Source: Deltaproteobacteria bacterium HGW-Deltaproteobacteria-2 (GTDB lineage: Bacteria; Desulfobacterota; Syntrophia; Syntrophales; Smithellaceae). From it: a stretch of DNA of 64,000 nt. Shown here piece by piece: positions 46,061 to 59,600 of the stretch (its first letter is position 1; every line of letters begins with the position of its first letter). The notes beneath the pieces were generated by a model that saw nothing but the letters and a program-made list of their open reading frames with translations, made no database searches and was not told the origin of the DNA. The stretch is from positions 135,740 through 199,739 of the forward strand of contig PHBC01000003.1 of NCBI GenBank assembly GCA_002840505.1, in the 5' to 3' direction. Made by a program: the position numbers and the translations under genes.

Positions 46061-46702
46061 TTATTTTTCATTCTTCGTCGGTAAAATTTCTCCATGGAAA
46101 ATAAAAACCTTAACACCTATCAATCCGTAAGCAGTATGTGCTTCGGTAAATCCATAATCAATATCCGCGCGCAAAGTATGCAATGGCACACGGCCTTCAC
46201 GATACCATTCCGACCGTGACATTTCCGCACCGCCTAATCTTCCGGAGCAGGCTATTTTTATTCCCTTGGCACCAAATTTTAAAGCATAACCGACACATTT
46301 TTTCATCGCGCGACGAAACGCGACTCTTTTTTCTAACTGCATGGCAACATTTTCCGCAACAAGTTGGGCATCCACTTCCGGCTTACGTACTTCTAGAATA
46401 TTAATGATAATTTCTGCCTGCGAAAACTTCTCGATTTCAGCTTTCAGCTTTTCGATTTCTGAACCTTTTTTCCCGATGATTACACCAGGCCTGGCGGAAT
46501 AAATATTTACCTTGGCTTTATTAGCTGCCCGTTCAATCTCAATTTTAGAAATCCCTGCATGATAAAGCTTTTTCTTAAGATACTTTCTAATCTGCAAATC
46601 TTCATGCAACATTTCGCTATATTTTTTATTGGCGAACCATACTGATTGCCACTTTTTAATGTAGCCTAATCGTAATCCTACAGGGTTAACTTTCTGACCC
46701 AA
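46061..46702 (-). CDS. rpsC: Ribosomal protein S3
   Basis: 213 aa. [12 protein letters not shown] start, KH domain with [16 protein letters not shown], and C-terminal [18 protein letters not shown]. It lines the mRNA entry tunnel. Confidence 0.97.
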   Translation of the reverse strand: MGQKVNPVGLRLGYIKKWQSVWFANKKYSEMLHEDLQIRKYLKKKLYHAGISKIEIERAANKAKVNIYSARPGVIIGKKGSEIEKLKAEIEKFSQAEIIINILEVRKPEVDAQLVAENVAMQLEKRVAFRRAMKKCVGYALKFGAKGIKIACSGRLGGAEMSRSEWYREGRVPLHTLRADIDYGFTEAHTAYGLIGVKVFIFHGEILPTKNEK

Positions 46703-46713
46703 TGTAATCCTCC

Positions 46714-47046
46714 TTACATTTCGTCCAAAATAACTGTAATATGTGAACTTTTCTTTTTAATTGGCGACGCCTTTCCTTGCGCAGCAGCCCGCCAACGCTT
46801 TAATGCCGGTCCTTGATCCACGAAAATTTCCTTTATGTAAAGAATATTTTCGTCAATGTTAGGATTCTGGGCCGCATTGGCAACAGCTGATTTTAAAACG
46901 TTGGCAATTATGCCCGCCGCGTATTTTCTTGTATAAAGAAGAATATTACGTGCTTCCTGCACCTTTTTCCCTCTTATCACATCAGCCACAAGCCTTACTT
47001 TCTGCGGCGACATTCTTACATATTTTACAACTGCTTTGACTTCCAT
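46714..47046 (-). CDS. rplV: Ribosomal protein L22
   Basis: 110 aa from ATG 47046 ([16 protein letters not shown]), the usual length and preceded by a purine-rich GGGG-GAGAG stretch. An upstream ATG nine codons earlier has no SD. The tunnel loop region [13 protein letters not shown] is present. Confidence 0.95.
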   Translation of the reverse strand: MEVKAVVKYVRMSPQKVRLVADVIRGKKVQEARNILLYTRKYAAGIIANVLKSAVANAAQNPNIDENILYIKEIFVDQGPALKRWRAAAQGKASPIKKKSSHITVILDEM

Positions 47047-47081
47047 TTCTCTCAACCCCAAACTTATCCGCATTTAAGCAC

Positions 47082-47363
47082 TTAAGCGCGGACTTTAGTC
47101 TTCCGATCACCCGAATGCGAATAAAAGATTCTTGTCGGCGCAAACTCACCTAATTTATGTCCCACCATATTCTCTGTCACATAGACCGGAATGAATTTTT
47201 TCCCGTTATGCACTGCAAAGGTATAGCCAATTAGTTCCGGAGTTATAGTTGAACGACGTGACCAGGTCTTAATTACATTTTTGTTGCCCTCTGCTTCCAT
47301 TTTCCTGATCCTGGTCAACAACCTTTCTTCAATATATGGACCTTTTTTGATCGAACGTGCCAC
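47082..47363 (-). CDS. rpsS: Ribosomal protein S19
   Basis: 93 aa. [27 protein letters not shown] and [13 protein letters not shown] are diagnostic. It is a 30S head protein. Confidence 0.97.
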   Translation of the reverse strand: MARSIKKGPYIEERLLTRIRKMEAEGNKNVIKTWSRRSTITPELIGYTFAVHNGKKFIPVYVTENMVGHKLGEFAPTRIFYSHSGDRKTKVRA

Positions 47364-47368
47364 GCTTT

Positions 47369-48190
47369 TTAACCCCTTCTCTTAACAATGTATTTATCAG
47401 TATTCTTATTTTTTCGTGTTTTATGACCCTTTGTCGGAACACCCCATGGTGTGCATGGATGTCGGCCACCTGACGACTTACCTTCTCCACCGCCCATCGG
47501 ATGATCAACCGGGTTCATTACGACACCGCGATTATGCGGCTTTTTCCCTAACCACCGCTTTCGTCCGGCTTTACCGAGACTAATGTTTTCATGTTCGTTG
47601 TTTCCCACTTGTCCAATTGTTGCCATGCACTCAATAAATACTTTGCGCACTTCTCCCGACGGAAGCCGTACTTGAGCATAACTTCCTTCTTTGGCCATTA
47701 GCTGACCATACGCTCCGGCTGATCTGATCAATTGTCCGCCGCGACCAACCTTTAATTCAACATTATGAATCAACGATCCCAAAGGAATATATTTCAACGG
47801 AACGGCATTACCCGGTTTAATATCAGCTTTATCACCGCTGACCAGAACATCTCCCACATTGATCTGCGCTGGAGCGACAATGTATCTTTTTTCACCATCA
47901 CGGTAATTGAGCAAAGCGATTCTTGCAGATCTGTTGGGGTCATATTCGATTGCAGCAACCTTGGCCGGTATATCGGCTTTGTTACGGCAAAAATCTATCA
48001 CTCGATATTTACGTTTATGACCACCGCCAATAAACCGGGATGTAATTCTACCATGGCAATTGCGACCACCTGTCCTCTTCAACGGTTTCAACAGGCTTTT
48101 TACCGGTTCAGAAGAAGTAATCTCTGCAAAATCAGAAACACTCTGAAATCTTCTGCCCGGTGATGTTGGTTTATACTTGATAATTCCCAT
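47369..48190 (-). CDS. rplB: Ribosomal protein L2
   Basis: 273 aa. [31 protein letters not shown] and the C-terminal [20 protein letters not shown], containing the conserved His near the peptidyl-transferase centre, are intact. Confidence 0.97.
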   Translation of the reverse strand: MGIIKYKPTSPGRRFQSVSDFAEITSSEPVKSLLKPLKRTGGRNCHGRITSRFIGGGHKRKYRVIDFCRNKADIPAKVAAIEYDPNRSARIALLNYRDGEKRYIVAPAQINVGDVLVSGDKADIKPGNAVPLKYIPLGSLIHNVELKVGRGGQLIRSAGAYGQLMAKEGSYAQVRLPSGEVRKVFIECMATIGQVGNNEHENISLGKAGRKRWLGKKPHNRGVVMNPVDHPMGGGEGKSSGGRHPCTPWGVPTKGHKTRKNKNTDKYIVKRRG

Positions 48191-48213
48191 TAGCTTAATC
48201 CTTAAACTATTTC

Positions 48214-48501
48214 TTATACGCCTTCGGCAATTTCAATACGATTGCCGGCGGCGAGGGTTACAATCGCTTTTTTCCAGGAACTCTTTTGCCCCACAATCCG
48301 GCCCATTCTCTTCTTTTTTCCTAAAACGTTTATAACACGGACATCAGCAACTTTGACTTTAAATAGTTTCTCCACTGCTTTGCTGATTTCAACTTTATTT
48401 GCTTTGCGATCGACTTCGAAAAAATATTTATTCGATTCTTCCCGCGCCGTAGTGCTTTTTTCTGTAATTACTATTTTTTTTATAACTTGATGTACTTCCA
48501 T
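48214..48501 (-). CDS. rplW: Ribosomal protein L23
   Basis: 95 aa. [16 protein letters not shown] and [18 protein letters not shown] match the family. It is the docking site for SRP and trigger factor at the tunnel exit. Its ATG shares its last base region with the rplD stop. Confidence 0.96.
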   Translation of the reverse strand: MEVHQVIKKIVITEKSTTAREESNKYFFEVDRKANKVEISKAVEKLFKVKVADVRVINVLGKKKRMGRIVGQKSSWKKAIVTLAAGNRIEIAEGV

Positions 48502-49124
48502 TATGCTAACAATGCTCCCTCAATTTTTTTTACAGAGGGTTCAAGAAGGATCAAATGCTCATGATTAAGAATATCATAAACATTAATACCCTCCGATCTG
48601 ATCATCTTAATGTTTTTTATATTTCGCGATGATTTCAGCAAAACCTCATTATTATCAGCCAGAACAAAAAGAGCTTTTTTGAGACTAAAGAGATCAACTA
48701 CGTTTTTAAATACGCGTGTACTGATTTTTTCCATGGGAAAGTCTTTCAGTATTAACATCTTGTTCTCTTTAAATTTCAGACTCAAAGCAGATATCAAGGC
48801 CTTCTTACGCACTTTCTTGGGCACACTATAAGAATAATCCCGGGGATGCGGACCGAAAACCGTTCCACCGCTTCTCCAAATAGGCGATCTGGAACTTCCA
48901 GCTCTTGCCCTACCCGTTCCTTTCTGTCGCCAAGGTTTTTTCCCGCCGCCGCTTACATCACTCCTGGTTTTAGTGGAAGCAGTACCGGAACGGCGTGATG
49001 CCAACTGCATTTTAACCACATCGTATATAATAGCCTCATTGACTTCGGCGCCAAACACAGCGTCATTCAAATCAACCTGAGCAACTTTTTTATTCTCAAT
49101 ATCAAAAACATCCGCAACTGCCAT
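48501..49124 (-). CDS. rplD: Ribosomal protein L4
   Basis: 207 aa from ATG 49124 (MAVADVF), eight bases after SD GGAG; two earlier in-frame ATG/ACG-region starts are too close to it. The extended loop KPWRQKGTGRARAGSSRSPI is present. In enterobacteria L4 autoregulates the S10 operon. Confidence 0.96.
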   Translation of the reverse strand: MAVADVFDIENKKVAQVDLNDAVFGAEVNEAIIYDVVKMQLASRRSGTASTKTRSDVSGGGKKPWRQKGTGRARAGSSRSPIWRSGGTVFGPHPRDYSYSVPKKVRKKALISALSLKFKENKMLILKDFPMEKISTRVFKNVVDLFSLKKALFVLADNNEVLLKSSRNIKNIKMIRSEGINVYDILNHEHLILLEPSVKKIEGALLA

Positions 49125-49145
49125 GTTCATAACTCCAGTTGTCAC

Positions 49146-49778
49146 TTAAGCACTTTTTTTCTTTGCTTTTTTAATTAATATTAGTCCGTTTTTACTGCCG
49201 GGAATTGATCCTTTTAGTAAAAGCAAATTTCTATCGGGACGAACCTGCCATACTTGTATATTCTGGATGGTCTTACGGACATTACCCATTTGGCCACCCA
49301 TTTTTGTACCCTTAAATACGCGCGATGGATCGGCACTGGCGCCAATGGAACCCGGCGCCCGATGATGCATGGAACCATGCGTGGCCCTACCACCGCCAAA
49401 GCCGTGTCTTTTAACAACGCCCTGAAATCCTTTTCCTTTTGATGTTCCGACAACATCGACAAAATCACCGGTTTGAAAAATGTCCGCCGTAATCTCCTGT
49501 CCCGCTTCATATTTTTCCGATGTCGCTTGAAATTCCTTCAAATTACGGAAAAACCCTTTATTAGCTTTATTAAAATGACCCTGCAATGGTTTAGTCACGT
49601 TTTTCTGTTTGATCCTGCCGTAACCAAGTTGAATGGCATCATATCCATCTTTATCTTTTGTTTTTATCTGCACAACAACAGATGGCTCCACCTCAATCGC
49701 AGTTACACCGACTGTTGATCCGTCTTCTGCAAACACTTGGGTCATTCCTAATTTTTTTCCAATTATTCCCTTGCTCAT
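49146..49778 (-). CDS. rplC: Ribosomal protein L3
   Basis: 210 aa. KGIIGKKLGMTQVF start and the loop HGFGGGRATHGSMHHRAPGS, with MGGQMGN after it, are diagnostic. It reaches the peptidyl-transferase centre. Confidence 0.97.
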   Translation of the reverse strand: MSKGIIGKKLGMTQVFAEDGSTVGVTAIEVEPSVVVQIKTKDKDGYDAIQLGYGRIKQKNVTKPLQGHFNKANKGFFRNLKEFQATSEKYEAGQEITADIFQTGDFVDVVGTSKGKGFQGVVKRHGFGGGRATHGSMHHRAPGSIGASADPSRVFKGTKMGGQMGNVRKTIQNIQVWQVRPDRNLLLLKGSIPGSKNGLILIKKAKKKSA

Positions 49779-49874
49779 CTAACTTTCCAACTTTTGAATA
49801 AATATTAATCCCATTATCTTCATTTTGAAGAATGGCAATGATTCGATACCATCTTCCCACACTGGAAAATTCGC

Positions 49875-50183
49875 CTACGCTTTTATTTCTACGTCAACTC
49901 CGGCCGATAGATCCAGTTTCATCAAAGCGTCAACTGTGGCTTGAGTAGGTCCGACTATATCTATTAATCTTTTATGTGTTCTGATTTCAAACTGTTCGCG
50001 AGATTTCTTGTCCACATGCGGGGAACGATTTACGCAATACTTATTGATTTCGGTAGGAATAGGGATAGGACCTGCAACACGCGCACCGGTTCTTTTTGCC
50101 GTTTCCACTATTTCTTCTACAGAACGATCTAAAAGTTTATAATCGTAAGCTTTGAGACGAATTCTAATCTTTTGTTCTTTCAT
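49875..50183 (-). CDS. rpsJ: Ribosomal protein S10 / NusE
   Basis: 102 aa. [36 protein letters not shown] and the [10 protein letters not shown] block are complete. It doubles as NusE in antitermination. It is only 25 bases downstream of tuf, so the str and S10 operons are joined. Confidence 0.97.
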   Translation of the reverse strand: MKEQKIRIRLKAYDYKLLDRSVEEIVETAKRTGARVAGPIPIPTEINKYCVNRSPHVDKKSREQFEIRTHKRLIDIVGPTQATVDALMKLDLSAGVDVEIKA

Positions 50184-50208
50184 TGATCAAATAACCTATT
50201 CCTTGTTT

Positions 50209-51402
50209 CTATTCAATAACCTTGCTTACGACTCCAGCGCCTACAGTTCTCCCACCCTCGCGAATAGCGAATCTCAGTTGCTCTTCCATTGCAATGGGCA
50301 TAATTAATTCAATGCTCATTTTGACATTATCACCGGGCATGACCATTTCTATACCTTCAGGAAGATTTGCCACACCGGTTACGTCCGTCGTACGGAAGTA
50401 AAACTGTGGGCGATAGCCTGTAAAGAATGGTGTGTGTCTGCCACCTTCTTCCTTGGTTAAAACGTAAACGGCAGCTTCAAATTTTGTATGAGGAGTAATG
50501 GAACCGGGTTTTGCCACAACCTGGCCTCTTTCCACTTCTTCACGTTTGATACCGCGAATCAATAAACCGACATCATCGCCGGCACGGCCTTCATCAAGGG
50601 TTTTACGGAACATTTCCACACCCGTAACAACTGTCTTGATGGTTGGTCTGATTCCGATTATTTCAACTTCTTCACCAACCTTGACAATACCTCTGTCCAC
50701 TCTACCCGTAACAACGGTACCACGACCGGAAATCGTGAAAACGTCACCAACCGGCATCAGGAAAGGTTTATCGGTATCGCGTTTCGGTTCGGGAATATAA
50801 TTATCCACGGCGTCCATCAGTTCGGAGATGCATTTCACATCGGGAGAATTGATATCTTCGGCTTCCAGCGCTTTGAGGGCTGAACCACGAATGATGGGAA
50901 TATCATCACCGGGGAATTCATATGCAGTCAAAAGTTCTCTTAATTCCAGTTCGACCAAATCCAAAAGTTCGGGATCATCAACCAGATCTACTTTATTGAG
51001 AAAAACGACAACGTAAGGAACCTGCACCTGACGGGCAAGGAGGATATGCTCTCGTGTCTGAGGCATTGGACCATCAGAGGCGGCCACAACCAGAATCGTT
51101 CCGTCCATATGAGCGGCGCCGGAAATCATGTTTTTAATATAGTCGGCGTGGCCCGGACAGTCAACGTGAGCGTAATGTCTTTTCTCTGTTTCATATTCCA
51201 CATGGGAGATATTGATGGTAACGCCGCGTTCTTTTTCTTCCGGTGCGTTATCAATAGAATCAAAGGCTCGGAATTCCGCAAAACCTTTTTTCGCCAGATA
51301 TTTGGTAATGGCGGCCGTTAATGTGGTTTTTCCATGATCCACGTGACCGATTGTTCCAATATTTAAATGCGGCTTAGTCCTTTCAAATTTTTTCTTTGCC
51401 AT
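50209..51402 (-). CDS. tuf: Elongation factor Tu
   Basis: 397 aa. GTPase motifs [17 protein letters not shown] and NKVD are present, with the effector region ERGVTIN. Domains 2 and 3 are complete ([29 protein letters not shown]). SD AAGGAGG precedes the ATG. It directly follows rpsG, where fusA usually intervenes. A second tuf copy often lies upstream of tRNA-Trp, beyond the window edge. Confidence 0.98.
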   Translation of the reverse strand: MAKKKFERTKPHLNIGTIGHVDHGKTTLTAAITKYLAKKGFAEFRAFDSIDNAPEEKERGVTINISHVEYETEKRHYAHVDCPGHADYIKNMISGAAHMDGTILVVAASDGPMPQTREHILLARQVQVPYVVVFLNKVDLVDDPELLDLVELELRELLTAYEFPGDDIPIIRGSALKALEAEDINSPDVKCISELMDAVDNYIPEPKRDTDKPFLMPVGDVFTISGRGTVVTGRVDRGIVKVGEEVEIIGIRPTIKTVVTGVEMFRKTLDEGRAGDDVGLLIRGIKREEVERGQVVAKPGSITPHTKFEAAVYVLTKEEGGRHTPFFTGYRPQFYFRTTDVTGVANLPEGIEMVMPGDNVKMSIELIMPIAMEEQLRFAIREGGRTVGAGVVSKVIE

Positions 51403-51465
51403 GTCAATTTACCTCCTTAACTTTGAATGGTTAATCCTCATTATCGAGTAAGTATTATTCCTTGA

Positions 51466-51936
51466 TTAAAATTTATAATGGGCAAAAGCTTTATTCGCTT
51501 CAGCCATCTTATGCACAGCTTCTTTTTTCTTGATCGCTCCGCCACGATTATTAGCGGCATCTATCAATTCAGCGGCCAGTTTCTCACGCATGGTTTTTTC
51601 CGTGCGTTCCTGAGCGTTGGATATCAACCAGCGAATCGCCAACGCGGTACGTCTGGCCGGTACAACTTCCGTCGGCACCTGATAAGTGGAACCGCCGACA
51701 CGTCTTGATTTCACTTCAATTACCGGCTTCACGTTATTGAGAGCCTTTTCGAAAAGCTCAACAGGTTGTTCCTTTAATCTCTTTTCGATAATATCGAAAG
51801 ATCCGTAAAGAATACTTTCCGCAACGCTCTTTTTGCCTCTTTTCAATAAAGAATTAACAAATCTTGCTACAAGTTTGTTATTAAACTTGGGATCGGGCAA
51901 AATGTCTCTTTTTTCTATTTCCCGTCTTCTCGGCAT
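51466..51936 (-). CDS. rpsG: Ribosomal protein S7
   Basis: 156 aa. [17 protein letters not shown] start, [20 protein letters not shown] and the helical C-terminus [14 protein letters not shown] are typical. It nucleates 30S head assembly. Confidence 0.97.
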   Translation of the reverse strand: MPRRREIEKRDILPDPKFNNKLVARFVNSLLKRGKKSVAESILYGSFDIIEKRLKEQPVELFEKALNNVKPVIEVKSRRVGGSTYQVPTEVVPARRTALAIRWLISNAQERTEKTMREKLAAELIDAANNRGGAIKKKEAVHKMAEANKAFAHYKF

Positions 51937-51950
51937 TTAATTATCTCCGT

Positions 51951-52322
51951 TTAACTTGGCTTTTTCGCACCGTACTTTGATCTACCCTGTTTGCGATCCT
52001 GCACTCCCACTGTATCAAGCGTGCCTCTGATTACATGATATCTGACACCTGGCAAATCTTTAACTCTGCCTCCGCGCACCAGGACAACAGAATGCTCCTG
52101 AAGATTGTGACCGATACCCGGAATGTAAGAAGTAACTTCATAACCGCTTGTAAGACGAATCCTGGCCACTTTCCGCAAAGCTGAATTCGGCTTTTTGGGT
52201 GTCGTAGTATATACTCTGACGCAAACACCGCGCCTCTGAGGCGAACCCGCCAGAGCCGGTGTATTTGTTTTCTTTTGTACTTTGATTCGGCCTTTTCGAA
52301 TCAACTGACTTATCGTCGGCAT
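51951..52322 (-). CDS. rpsL: Ribosomal protein S12
   Basis: 123 aa. The two streptomycin-determining loops [13 protein letters not shown] and [12 protein letters not shown] carry the wild-type lysines, so no resistance substitution is seen there. It is the decoding-centre protein. Confidence 0.98.
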   Translation of the reverse strand: MPTISQLIRKGRIKVQKKTNTPALAGSPQRRGVCVRVYTTTPKKPNSALRKVARIRLTSGYEVTSYIPGIGHNLQEHSVVLVRGGRVKDLPGVRYHVIRGTLDTVGVQDRKQGRSKYGAKKPS

Positions 52323-52429
52323 TTTCCTCCTAAACTAAATCTCCGCAGTCATTTTGCTAATAGCAGCAAATCAGCGCTGTCTATCAACTAAGATTATATA
52401 TGTCAAGCCTTTTCTGAATTTTATTGAAT

Positions 52430-55400
52430 TTATTCTACCGCCACTTCAGGATTATCATTCACAACCTTAATACCCAGCTTTCTGTACATCACTAAACCGG
52501 TACCTGCCGTTATTAATCTGCCCATAATAACATTTTCTTTAAGCCCTCTTAAATAATCGATTTTACCTGACAGCGAGGCTTCCGTAAGTACTTTGGTAGT
52601 TTCCTGGAATGAAGCAGCAGAAATAAAACTCTGAGTACTGAGCGATGCTTTAGTAATACCGAGAAGCATCGGTTCTCCTATGGCAGGACGTCCACCCTGA
52701 GCAACAACCCTCTCGTTTTCTTTCTGGAAGCGGTAACGTTCAACTTTTTCATCGGCGATAAAGGTAGTGTCGCCAGGCTCACTCACTTTAACCCTGCGAA
52801 GCATTTGACGAACAATTACTTCCATGTGTTTATCGTTAATTTTAACACCTTGCAGACGGTAAACTTCCTGCACTTCATCAACCAGATATCTGGCCAGTTC
52901 CTTTTCTCCCTTGATCGCTAAAAGGTCATGGGGATTGTTTACGCCGGACATCAAAGCATCACCCGGTATAACGTGTTCGCCTTCCTGAACACTTATATGC
53001 TTACCCTTGGGAATAAGGTATTCCTTTTCCTCTCCAATTTCCGGAGTTACAATTATTTTGCGCTTACCCTTGGCATCTTTACCATAAGAGACAACACCTT
53101 TAATCTCGCTGATAACAGCAAAATCCTTAGGCTTCCGGGCTTCAAAGAGTTCGGCGACACGAGGCAAACCACCTGTGATATCCTTGGTTTTGGTTGTTTC
53201 ACGCGGGATTTTCGCGATGATATCCCCGGCACGAACTTGATCACCGTCAGAAACAACCAGGTTAACTCCTACCGCCAGGAGATAACGGGCTTCAGAATTC
53301 GTATCGGCAAGCTTGACTGTCTTCCCTTTATTATCCTTGATGGAAACTCGCGGCCTTAAATCTCCGCCTTTAAATTCGATAATAATTTTACGAGACAAAC
53401 CGGTAACTTCATCAACCTGTTCCTGCATCGTTTTTCCTTCGGTAATGTCCCCATATTTAATTGTTCCATCCACTTCAGCCAAAATAGGTATAGAGAAAGG
53501 ATCCCATTCGGCAATTAATTGCCCTTTTTTAACAGGGCTATTTTCACTCACCTTCAAATGCGCTCCATACGGCAAGATGTATTTCCCACGACTACGATTT
53601 TGCTCATCCAAAACATGGACTTCACCATGACGTCTCATTACAACGAAATCATTTTCTCTGGTCTTCACTGTATTTAAATTAACAAACTTAATTACACCAT
53701 CATGACGCGCTTCCAGTGTGGAATGCTCATCAAATTTAGCAGTACCACCGATGTGGAAGGTTCTCATGGTCAGCTGTGTTCCCGGTTCACCAATGGATTG
53801 AGCGGCAACAATACCAACCGCTTCACCAATGTTGACCAAGTGGCCGTGAGCCAGATCACGTCCGTAACACATCGCGCAAACTCCGTGTTTGGAACGACAG
53901 GTCAAAACCGATCTTATATTTATCTTTTCAATACCCGCATTGTCTACCTTTTCAGCGAGAGTCTCGTCAATTTCCTCATTGGCCTTCACTATCACTTCAC
54001 CGGTAAAAGGATCTTTGATTTCCTGCAGGGCTACTCTTCCCAAAACGCGCTCGCCGGCAGTTTCAATAATTTCACCGCCCTCCATCAGCGCGGAAACATA
54101 GACGCCATCAACTGTTTCGCAATCATGCTCTGTAATAATGCAGTCTTGAGCAACATCAACCAGCCTTCTGGTCAGATAACCGGAATTGGCAGTCTTTAAT
54201 GCGGTATCAGCCAAACCTTTACGGGCGCCATGTGTAGAAATAAAGTACTGAAGAACTGTTAAGCCTTCGCGGAAATTAGCTGTAATAGGCGTTTCAATAA
54301 TTTCACCGGACGGTTTAGCCATCAGTCCGCGCATACCGGCCAACTGCCGGAGCTGTTGTCCTGAACCGCGAGCGCCGGAATCGGCCATCATGTAAATAGG
54401 ATTAAAACTTTCAATTTTACGTTTCTTTCCATCAGCGGCAGCGACTTCTTCGGTGCTGATACCTTTGAGCATTTCAGATGCTATTTTTTCTGTAGCCTGC
54501 GCCCAGATATCCACAACCTTATTGTAACGTTCACCGTCAGTAATCAAGCCGTCCATATATTGTCTTTGTATCTTAAAAACATCTTTGTCGGCCTGCAGAA
54601 CAATTTTTTTCTTTTGTTCCGGAATAATCATGTTGCCTACGGCAAATGAAAGTCCGGAAATAGTGGCATATTTAAAGCCCAAATCCTTGAGCCTATCGCA
54701 CAAAAGAATCGTTGTCTTATCGCCGCATAAACGATAACAATAATCAATCAGGTTGGTCAGTTCCTTTTTATTCATTAACTTGTTGACCATATCGAAATCA
54801 ATTTCCGGAGGAACTATTTCCGAAAGTATTATTCTTCCCGCTGTGGTTTCCTTCAGCTCTGAATTAATGCGCACCTTAATGCGCGCATGCAAATCAATCG
54901 CAATGGAATCAATGGCTGAGCGAACTTCATCTGGACCGGCAAAAACCATCCCCTCACCTTTTACTCCGGTTTTGGCTCTCGTAAGATAATAAATACCCAA
55001 AACGATATCCTGGCTGGGGATGATAATCGGACTACCGTTGGCCGGAGAAAGAATATTATTAGTAGACATCATGAGCACACGGGCTTCTGTTTGAGCTTCA
55101 ATAGAAAGTGGAACATGGACCGCCATTTGATCACCGTCAAAGTCCGCATTGAACGCTGTGCAAACCAGCGGATGAAGTTGAATGGCCTTGCCTTCAATCA
55201 ACACCGGCTCAAAAGCTTGCATACCCAAACGATGCAGCGTCGGAGCGCGGTTCAGAATGACCGGGTATTCGCGTACCACTTCATCGAGTGCATCCCAGAC
55301 TTCAGACGTTTCCTTTTCCACCATCTTCTTGGCGCTCTTGACCGTGGTGACATATCCCTTTTCCAGCAGACGATTATAGATAAAAGGTTTAAACAGTTCG

Positions 55401-56524
55401 ATGGCCATTTTCTTGGGCAAACCGCACTGATGAAGCCGTAAATCAGGCCCAACCGTGACAACGGAACGCCCCGAATAATCAACACGTTTGCCCAGCAGGT
55501 TCTGGCGGAAACGACCCTGCTTACCCTTCAACATATCCGATAAAGAGCGCAGGGGTCTTTTGTTGGTACCTGTGATAGCTCTTCCCCGTCGGCCGTTATC
55601 AAACAAAACATCTACCGCTTCCTGAAGCATCCGTTTTTCATTACGGATAATTATTTCCGGTGCGTTTAATTCCTGTAGACGTTTCAAGCGGTTATTCCTG
55701 TTAATAACCCGCCGATATAAATCATTAAGGTCAGATGTGGCAAAGCGGCCGCCATCCAGAGGAACCAGGGGCCGTAAATCAGGCGGGATAACCGGCAGAA
55801 TTGTTAATATCATCCATTCCGGCTTATTTCCGGACTTACGCAAGGCTTCCACAACCTTCAATCTTTTAATCAGTTTTTTCTTCTTTGTATCGGAAAAGGA
55901 AGTAACAATTTCCGTGCGCAGTTCTTCGTAGAGCTTCTCTAAATCAATCTCTTCCAGCAATTGTCTTATCGCTTCGGCGCCAATTCCGGCAACAAAACCA
56001 TTTTGACCATATTGTTCTCTGGCTTCATCGTATTCTTCATCCGTCAGTAACTCTTTTTTCTTCAAAGGTGTGTCTTTGGGATCAAGAACGATCCAGGATT
56101 CAAAATAAAGAACCTTTTCCAGATCCCTCAAAAGCAAATCAACCGCATTGCCGATGCGACTCGGAAGACTCTTTAAAAACCAAATATGAGCCACCGGAGT
56201 TGCCAGGGTAATGTGACCCATACGTTCGCGGCGAACCTTGGATTGAATGACTTCTACGCCGCACTTTTCACACACTACTCCACGATGTTTCATTCGCTTA
56301 TAACGCCCGCAAAGGCATTCGTAATCTTTCACCGGCCCAAAAATCTTTGCGCAAAAAAGCCCGTCTTTTTCCGGTTTAAATGTCCGGTAGTTAATTGTTT
56401 CCGGTTTTTTTACTTCGCCACGTGACCAGGAAAGTATTTTGTCCGGCGAAGCGATGGAAATTTTCATCGCATTGAATTTGATTTGATTTTTTGGTTTTTC
56501 AAAATAACTGAAAACGTCTTCCAC
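52430..56524 (-). CDS. rpoC: RNA polymerase beta' subunit
   Basis: 1364 aa. The N-terminal zinc finger has [20 protein letters not shown]. The catalytic Mg loop is NADFDGD, the bridge helix region contains the [12 protein letters not shown] segment, and the second zinc site is [13 protein letters not shown]. Length is typical of deltaproteobacteria. It is transcribed after rpoB (77-base gap) and before rpsL, so the rif and str regions are contiguous. Confidence 0.98.
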   Translation of the reverse strand: MEDVFSYFEKPKNQIKFNAMKISIASPDKILSWSRGEVKKPETINYRTFKPEKDGLFCAKIFGPVKDYECLCGRYKRMKHRGVVCEKCGVEVIQSKVRRERMGHITLATPVAHIWFLKSLPSRIGNAVDLLLRDLEKVLYFESWIVLDPKDTPLKKKELLTDEEYDEAREQYGQNGFVAGIGAEAIRQLLEEIDLEKLYEELRTEIVTSFSDTKKKKLIKRLKVVEALRKSGNKPEWMILTILPVIPPDLRPLVPLDGGRFATSDLNDLYRRVINRNNRLKRLQELNAPEIIIRNEKRMLQEAVDVLFDNGRRGRAITGTNKRPLRSLSDMLKGKQGRFRQNLLGKRVDYSGRSVVTVGPDLRLHQCGLPKKMAIELFKPFIYNRLLEKGYVTTVKSAKKMVEKETSEVWDALDEVVREYPVILNRAPTLHRLGMQAFEPVLIEGKAIQLHPLVCTAFNADFDGDQMAVHVPLSIEAQTEARVLMMSTNNILSPANGSPIIIPSQDIVLGIYYLTRAKTGVKGEGMVFAGPDEVRSAIDSIAIDLHARIKVRINSELKETTAGRIILSEIVPPEIDFDMVNKLMNKKELTNLIDYCYRLCGDKTTILLCDRLKDLGFKYATISGLSFAVGNMIIPEQKKKIVLQADKDVFKIQRQYMDGLITDGERYNKVVDIWAQATEKIASEMLKGISTEEVAAADGKKRKIESFNPIYMMADSGARGSGQQLRQLAGMRGLMAKPSGEIIETPITANFREGLTVLQYFISTHGARKGLADTALKTANSGYLTRRLVDVAQDCIITEHDCETVDGVYVSALMEGGEIIETAGERVLGRVALQEIKDPFTGEVIVKANEEIDETLAEKVDNAGIEKINIRSVLTCRSKHGVCAMCYGRDLAHGHLVNIGEAVGIVAAQSIGEPGTQLTMRTFHIGGTAKFDEHSTLEARHDGVIKFVNLNTVKTRENDFVVMRRHGEVHVLDEQNRSRGKYILPYGAHLKVSENSPVKKGQLIAEWDPFSIPILAEVDGTIKYGDITEGKTMQEQVDEVTGLSRKIIIEFKGGDLRPRVSIKDNKGKTVKLADTNSEARYLLAVGVNLVVSDGDQVRAGDIIAKIPRETTKTKDITGGLPRVAELFEARKPKDFAVISEIKGVVSYGKDAKGKRKIIVTPEIGEEKEYLIPKGKHISVQEGEHVIPGDALMSGVNNPHDLLAIKGEKELARYLVDEVQEVYRLQGVKINDKHMEVIVRQMLRRVKVSEPGDTTFIADEKVERYRFQKENERVVAQGGRPAIGEPMLLGITKASLSTQSFISAASFQETTKVLTEASLSGKIDYLRGLKENVIMGRLITAGTGLVMYRKLGIKVVNDNPEVAVE

Positions 56525-56601
56525 TGATTTTCTCCTGTACTATTAAATAGTCATTTGAAATTAATTTTTTTTATTCGGTCAACTTCAATTAGCTGGCTTT
56601 A

Positions 56602-59600
56602 TCAGCTCAGTTCGTCGGCTTCTTCAACTAATTCCACGTCTAATCCAAGGCCCTGGAGTTCTTTAACAAGCACATTAAAGGATTCCGGCAGACCAGACTC
56701 AAATGTATGCTCACCTTTTACAATAGATTCGTAAATTCTTGTTCGTCCTGCCACATCATCGGATTTTACCGTTAGAAATTCCTGCAACGCGTAAGCAGCA
56801 CCGTATGCCTCCATTGCCCACACTTCCATTTCGCCCAATCTCTGACCACCGAATTGAGCTTTACCGCCCAACGGCTGCTGGGTTACCAGTGAATAGGGAC
56901 CGATGGAACGCGCATGAATTTTATTATCAACCAGATGGTGCAGCTTCATCATGTAAATAATTCCCACTGTTACTTCCTGATCAAACGGTTCACCGGTTCT
57001 TCCGTCAAAAAGAATGGATTGGCCGGTTTCCGGCAGATCGGCTTTTCTTAACATTTCCCTTATTTGTTCTTCGGAACATCCGTCGAAAACAGGAGTGGCC
57101 ACAAGCATTCCTTTTTTCAAACGTCCCGCAAATCTTTTGATTTCTTCGACAGAAGCCTGATCAATAAATTTGTCAAAATCAGGAGAAGAATAAACTTTTT
57201 TCAATTCGTTTTTAATATTGTTTAAATTGGAATTCTTCTTCCACAGTTCATTCAAACTCTCGCCTATCGATTTTGCCGCCCATCCAAGATGAGTTTCCAG
57301 AATCTGTCCAACATTCATTCGCGAGGGAACACCCAGGGGATTCAAAACAATGTCCACAGGAGTTCCGTCAGCAAAATAAGGCATATCTTCTTCCGGCAAA
57401 ATTCTCGACAGAACACCTTTGTTGCCGTGCCTTCCTGCCATCTTGTCACCTACGGAAAGTTTTCGCTTAATGGCAACATAAACTTTGACCATTTTAATAA
57501 CACCGGTAGGAAGTTCATCACTGGCTTTAATCTTCTCCATTTTTTCCGCAAAATGAGCATGGACAAAATCGATTTTTCTCTCCAGAGAAGCAATCATATT
57601 AGTTATCTTTTCTTCCGAACCATCGTTTTCAGCAATGGTGATTTCTTTCCAGCTGGAGAAAGGTAAATCCGCCCAAATCTCTTTCGTGATTTTGTCGCCT
57701 TTCTTTAAAATTACTTTCTTTTTAGTATCGGTTATTTTCGTTGCCGCTGTTTTTCCGATAACAAGTTTTGTAATATCCTTCTTAACTGCTTCTGTCAGAA
57801 TACGGATTTCATCATCCCTGTCTTTGGTTATTTGCTCAATAGCATCTGCTTCGATCGCTTGCGAACGCGAGTCACTTTCTGCGCCTTTTCTTGTAAATAT
57901 CTTGGCGTCAATGACTGTCCCTTCAACACCTGGGGGCACACGTAAAGACGTGTCTCTCACATCACTGGCTTTTTCGCCAAAAATAGCCCGCAGAAGTTTT
58001 TCTTCAGCAGATAATTGAGTCTCTCCCTTGGGAGTGATTTTGCCGACAAGAATATCGCCCGGCTTCACGGAAACGCCAATACAGACTATACCGCTTTCAT
58101 CCAGATTTTTCAGAACTTCTTCGCCGACATTGGGAATGTCACGCGTAATTTCTTCCTTGCCCAGCTTGGTATCACGGGACATGGTTTCAAATTCTTCAAT
58201 GTGAATGGATGTAAAAATATCTTCTTTAACTATTCGTTCACTGACCAGAATAGAATCTTCATAGTTGTAACCGCCCCAGGACATGAAAGCAACCATAACA
58301 TTCCGTCCCAGCGCCAATTCTCCGTTATCAATTGCAGGTCCGTCAGCCAATATATCTTTTTTATGCAGGCGATCACCCACATTGACTATAGGTTTCTGGT
58401 TAAAACAAGTGTCTTGATTGGAGCGCTGGTATTTAGCTAAATTATAGATATCAACACCGCTGTCAATGCCGTCTTCTTCAGGACGGTCAGCCCGGACAAT
58501 AATCCTCGATGCATCAACATTTTCCACAACACCAGGCCGTCTGGCAACAACAACAGCTCCGGAATCACGGGCAACAACCGATTCTATGCCTGTACCTACC
58601 ACCGGAACTTCGGGGCTCATCAAAGGGACAGATTGTCTCTGCATATTTGACCCCATGAGTGCGCGATTGGCGTCATCGTGTTCCAGAAACGGAATTAACG
58701 CCGCCGCGACACTGACCAGCTGGGTAGGCGAAACGTCCATCATCTTAATTTGTTCCGGCATAACCGAAATAAAATCGCCACCTTTTCTAACGGATATCAG
58801 CTCTTCTACAAATTTGTCATGTTTATCCACAGGACGGTCCGCCGAAGCAACAATTTGATTTTCTTCTTCAATTGCTGTTATAAAACGAACGTCATCTGAT
58901 ACACGGCCATTTTCCACCATCCTATAGGGTGTTTCAATAAAACCAAATTCATTAACTCTCGCATAAGTGCTAAGAGATACAATCAACCCGATATTAGGTC
59001 CTTCCGGTGTTTCTATCGGGCAAATACGCCCGTAATGAGTGGGATGGACGTCTCGAACTTCAAATCCGGCCCGCTCCCTGGTCAAGCCGCCTGGACCGAG
59101 TGCAGACAATCGTCTTTTGTGCGTAATTTCAGAAAGAGGATTGGTCTGATCCATGAACTGTGAAAGCTGGCTGGAATTAAAAAATTCGTTAACAACGGCC
59201 GAAACGGGTTTAGCGTTAATCAGGTCGTGCGGCATCATTGTTTCGATATCCTGCAAACTCATTTTTTCTTTTATTGCCCGTTCCATGCGCACCAAACCAA
59301 TACGGTACTGGTTTTCAATAAGCTCACCAACAGATCGTACCCGACGGTTTCCTAAATGGTCAATATCATCGACACTACAATCCCCAACAGAATTTTTCAA
59401 ATCAATCAAATATTTTACCGCTGACAGAATGTCCTCATTACGCAACGTGGTAACATCCGTCGGCACATTCATACGTAATTTGTAATTCATCTTGGCGCGA
59501 CCGACATTGGACAAGTCATAAGTTTCCGTTTCAAAGAAAAGGCTTTGGAAAAATTTTTCCGCCGTTTCCGGAGTTGGAGGATTGCTGGGACGCAACCGGC

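Noticed and set aside
53702..54199. Long plus-strand open frame opposite rpoC
   Set aside because: Antisense shadow of rpoC; composition and sequence do not resemble a protein family.
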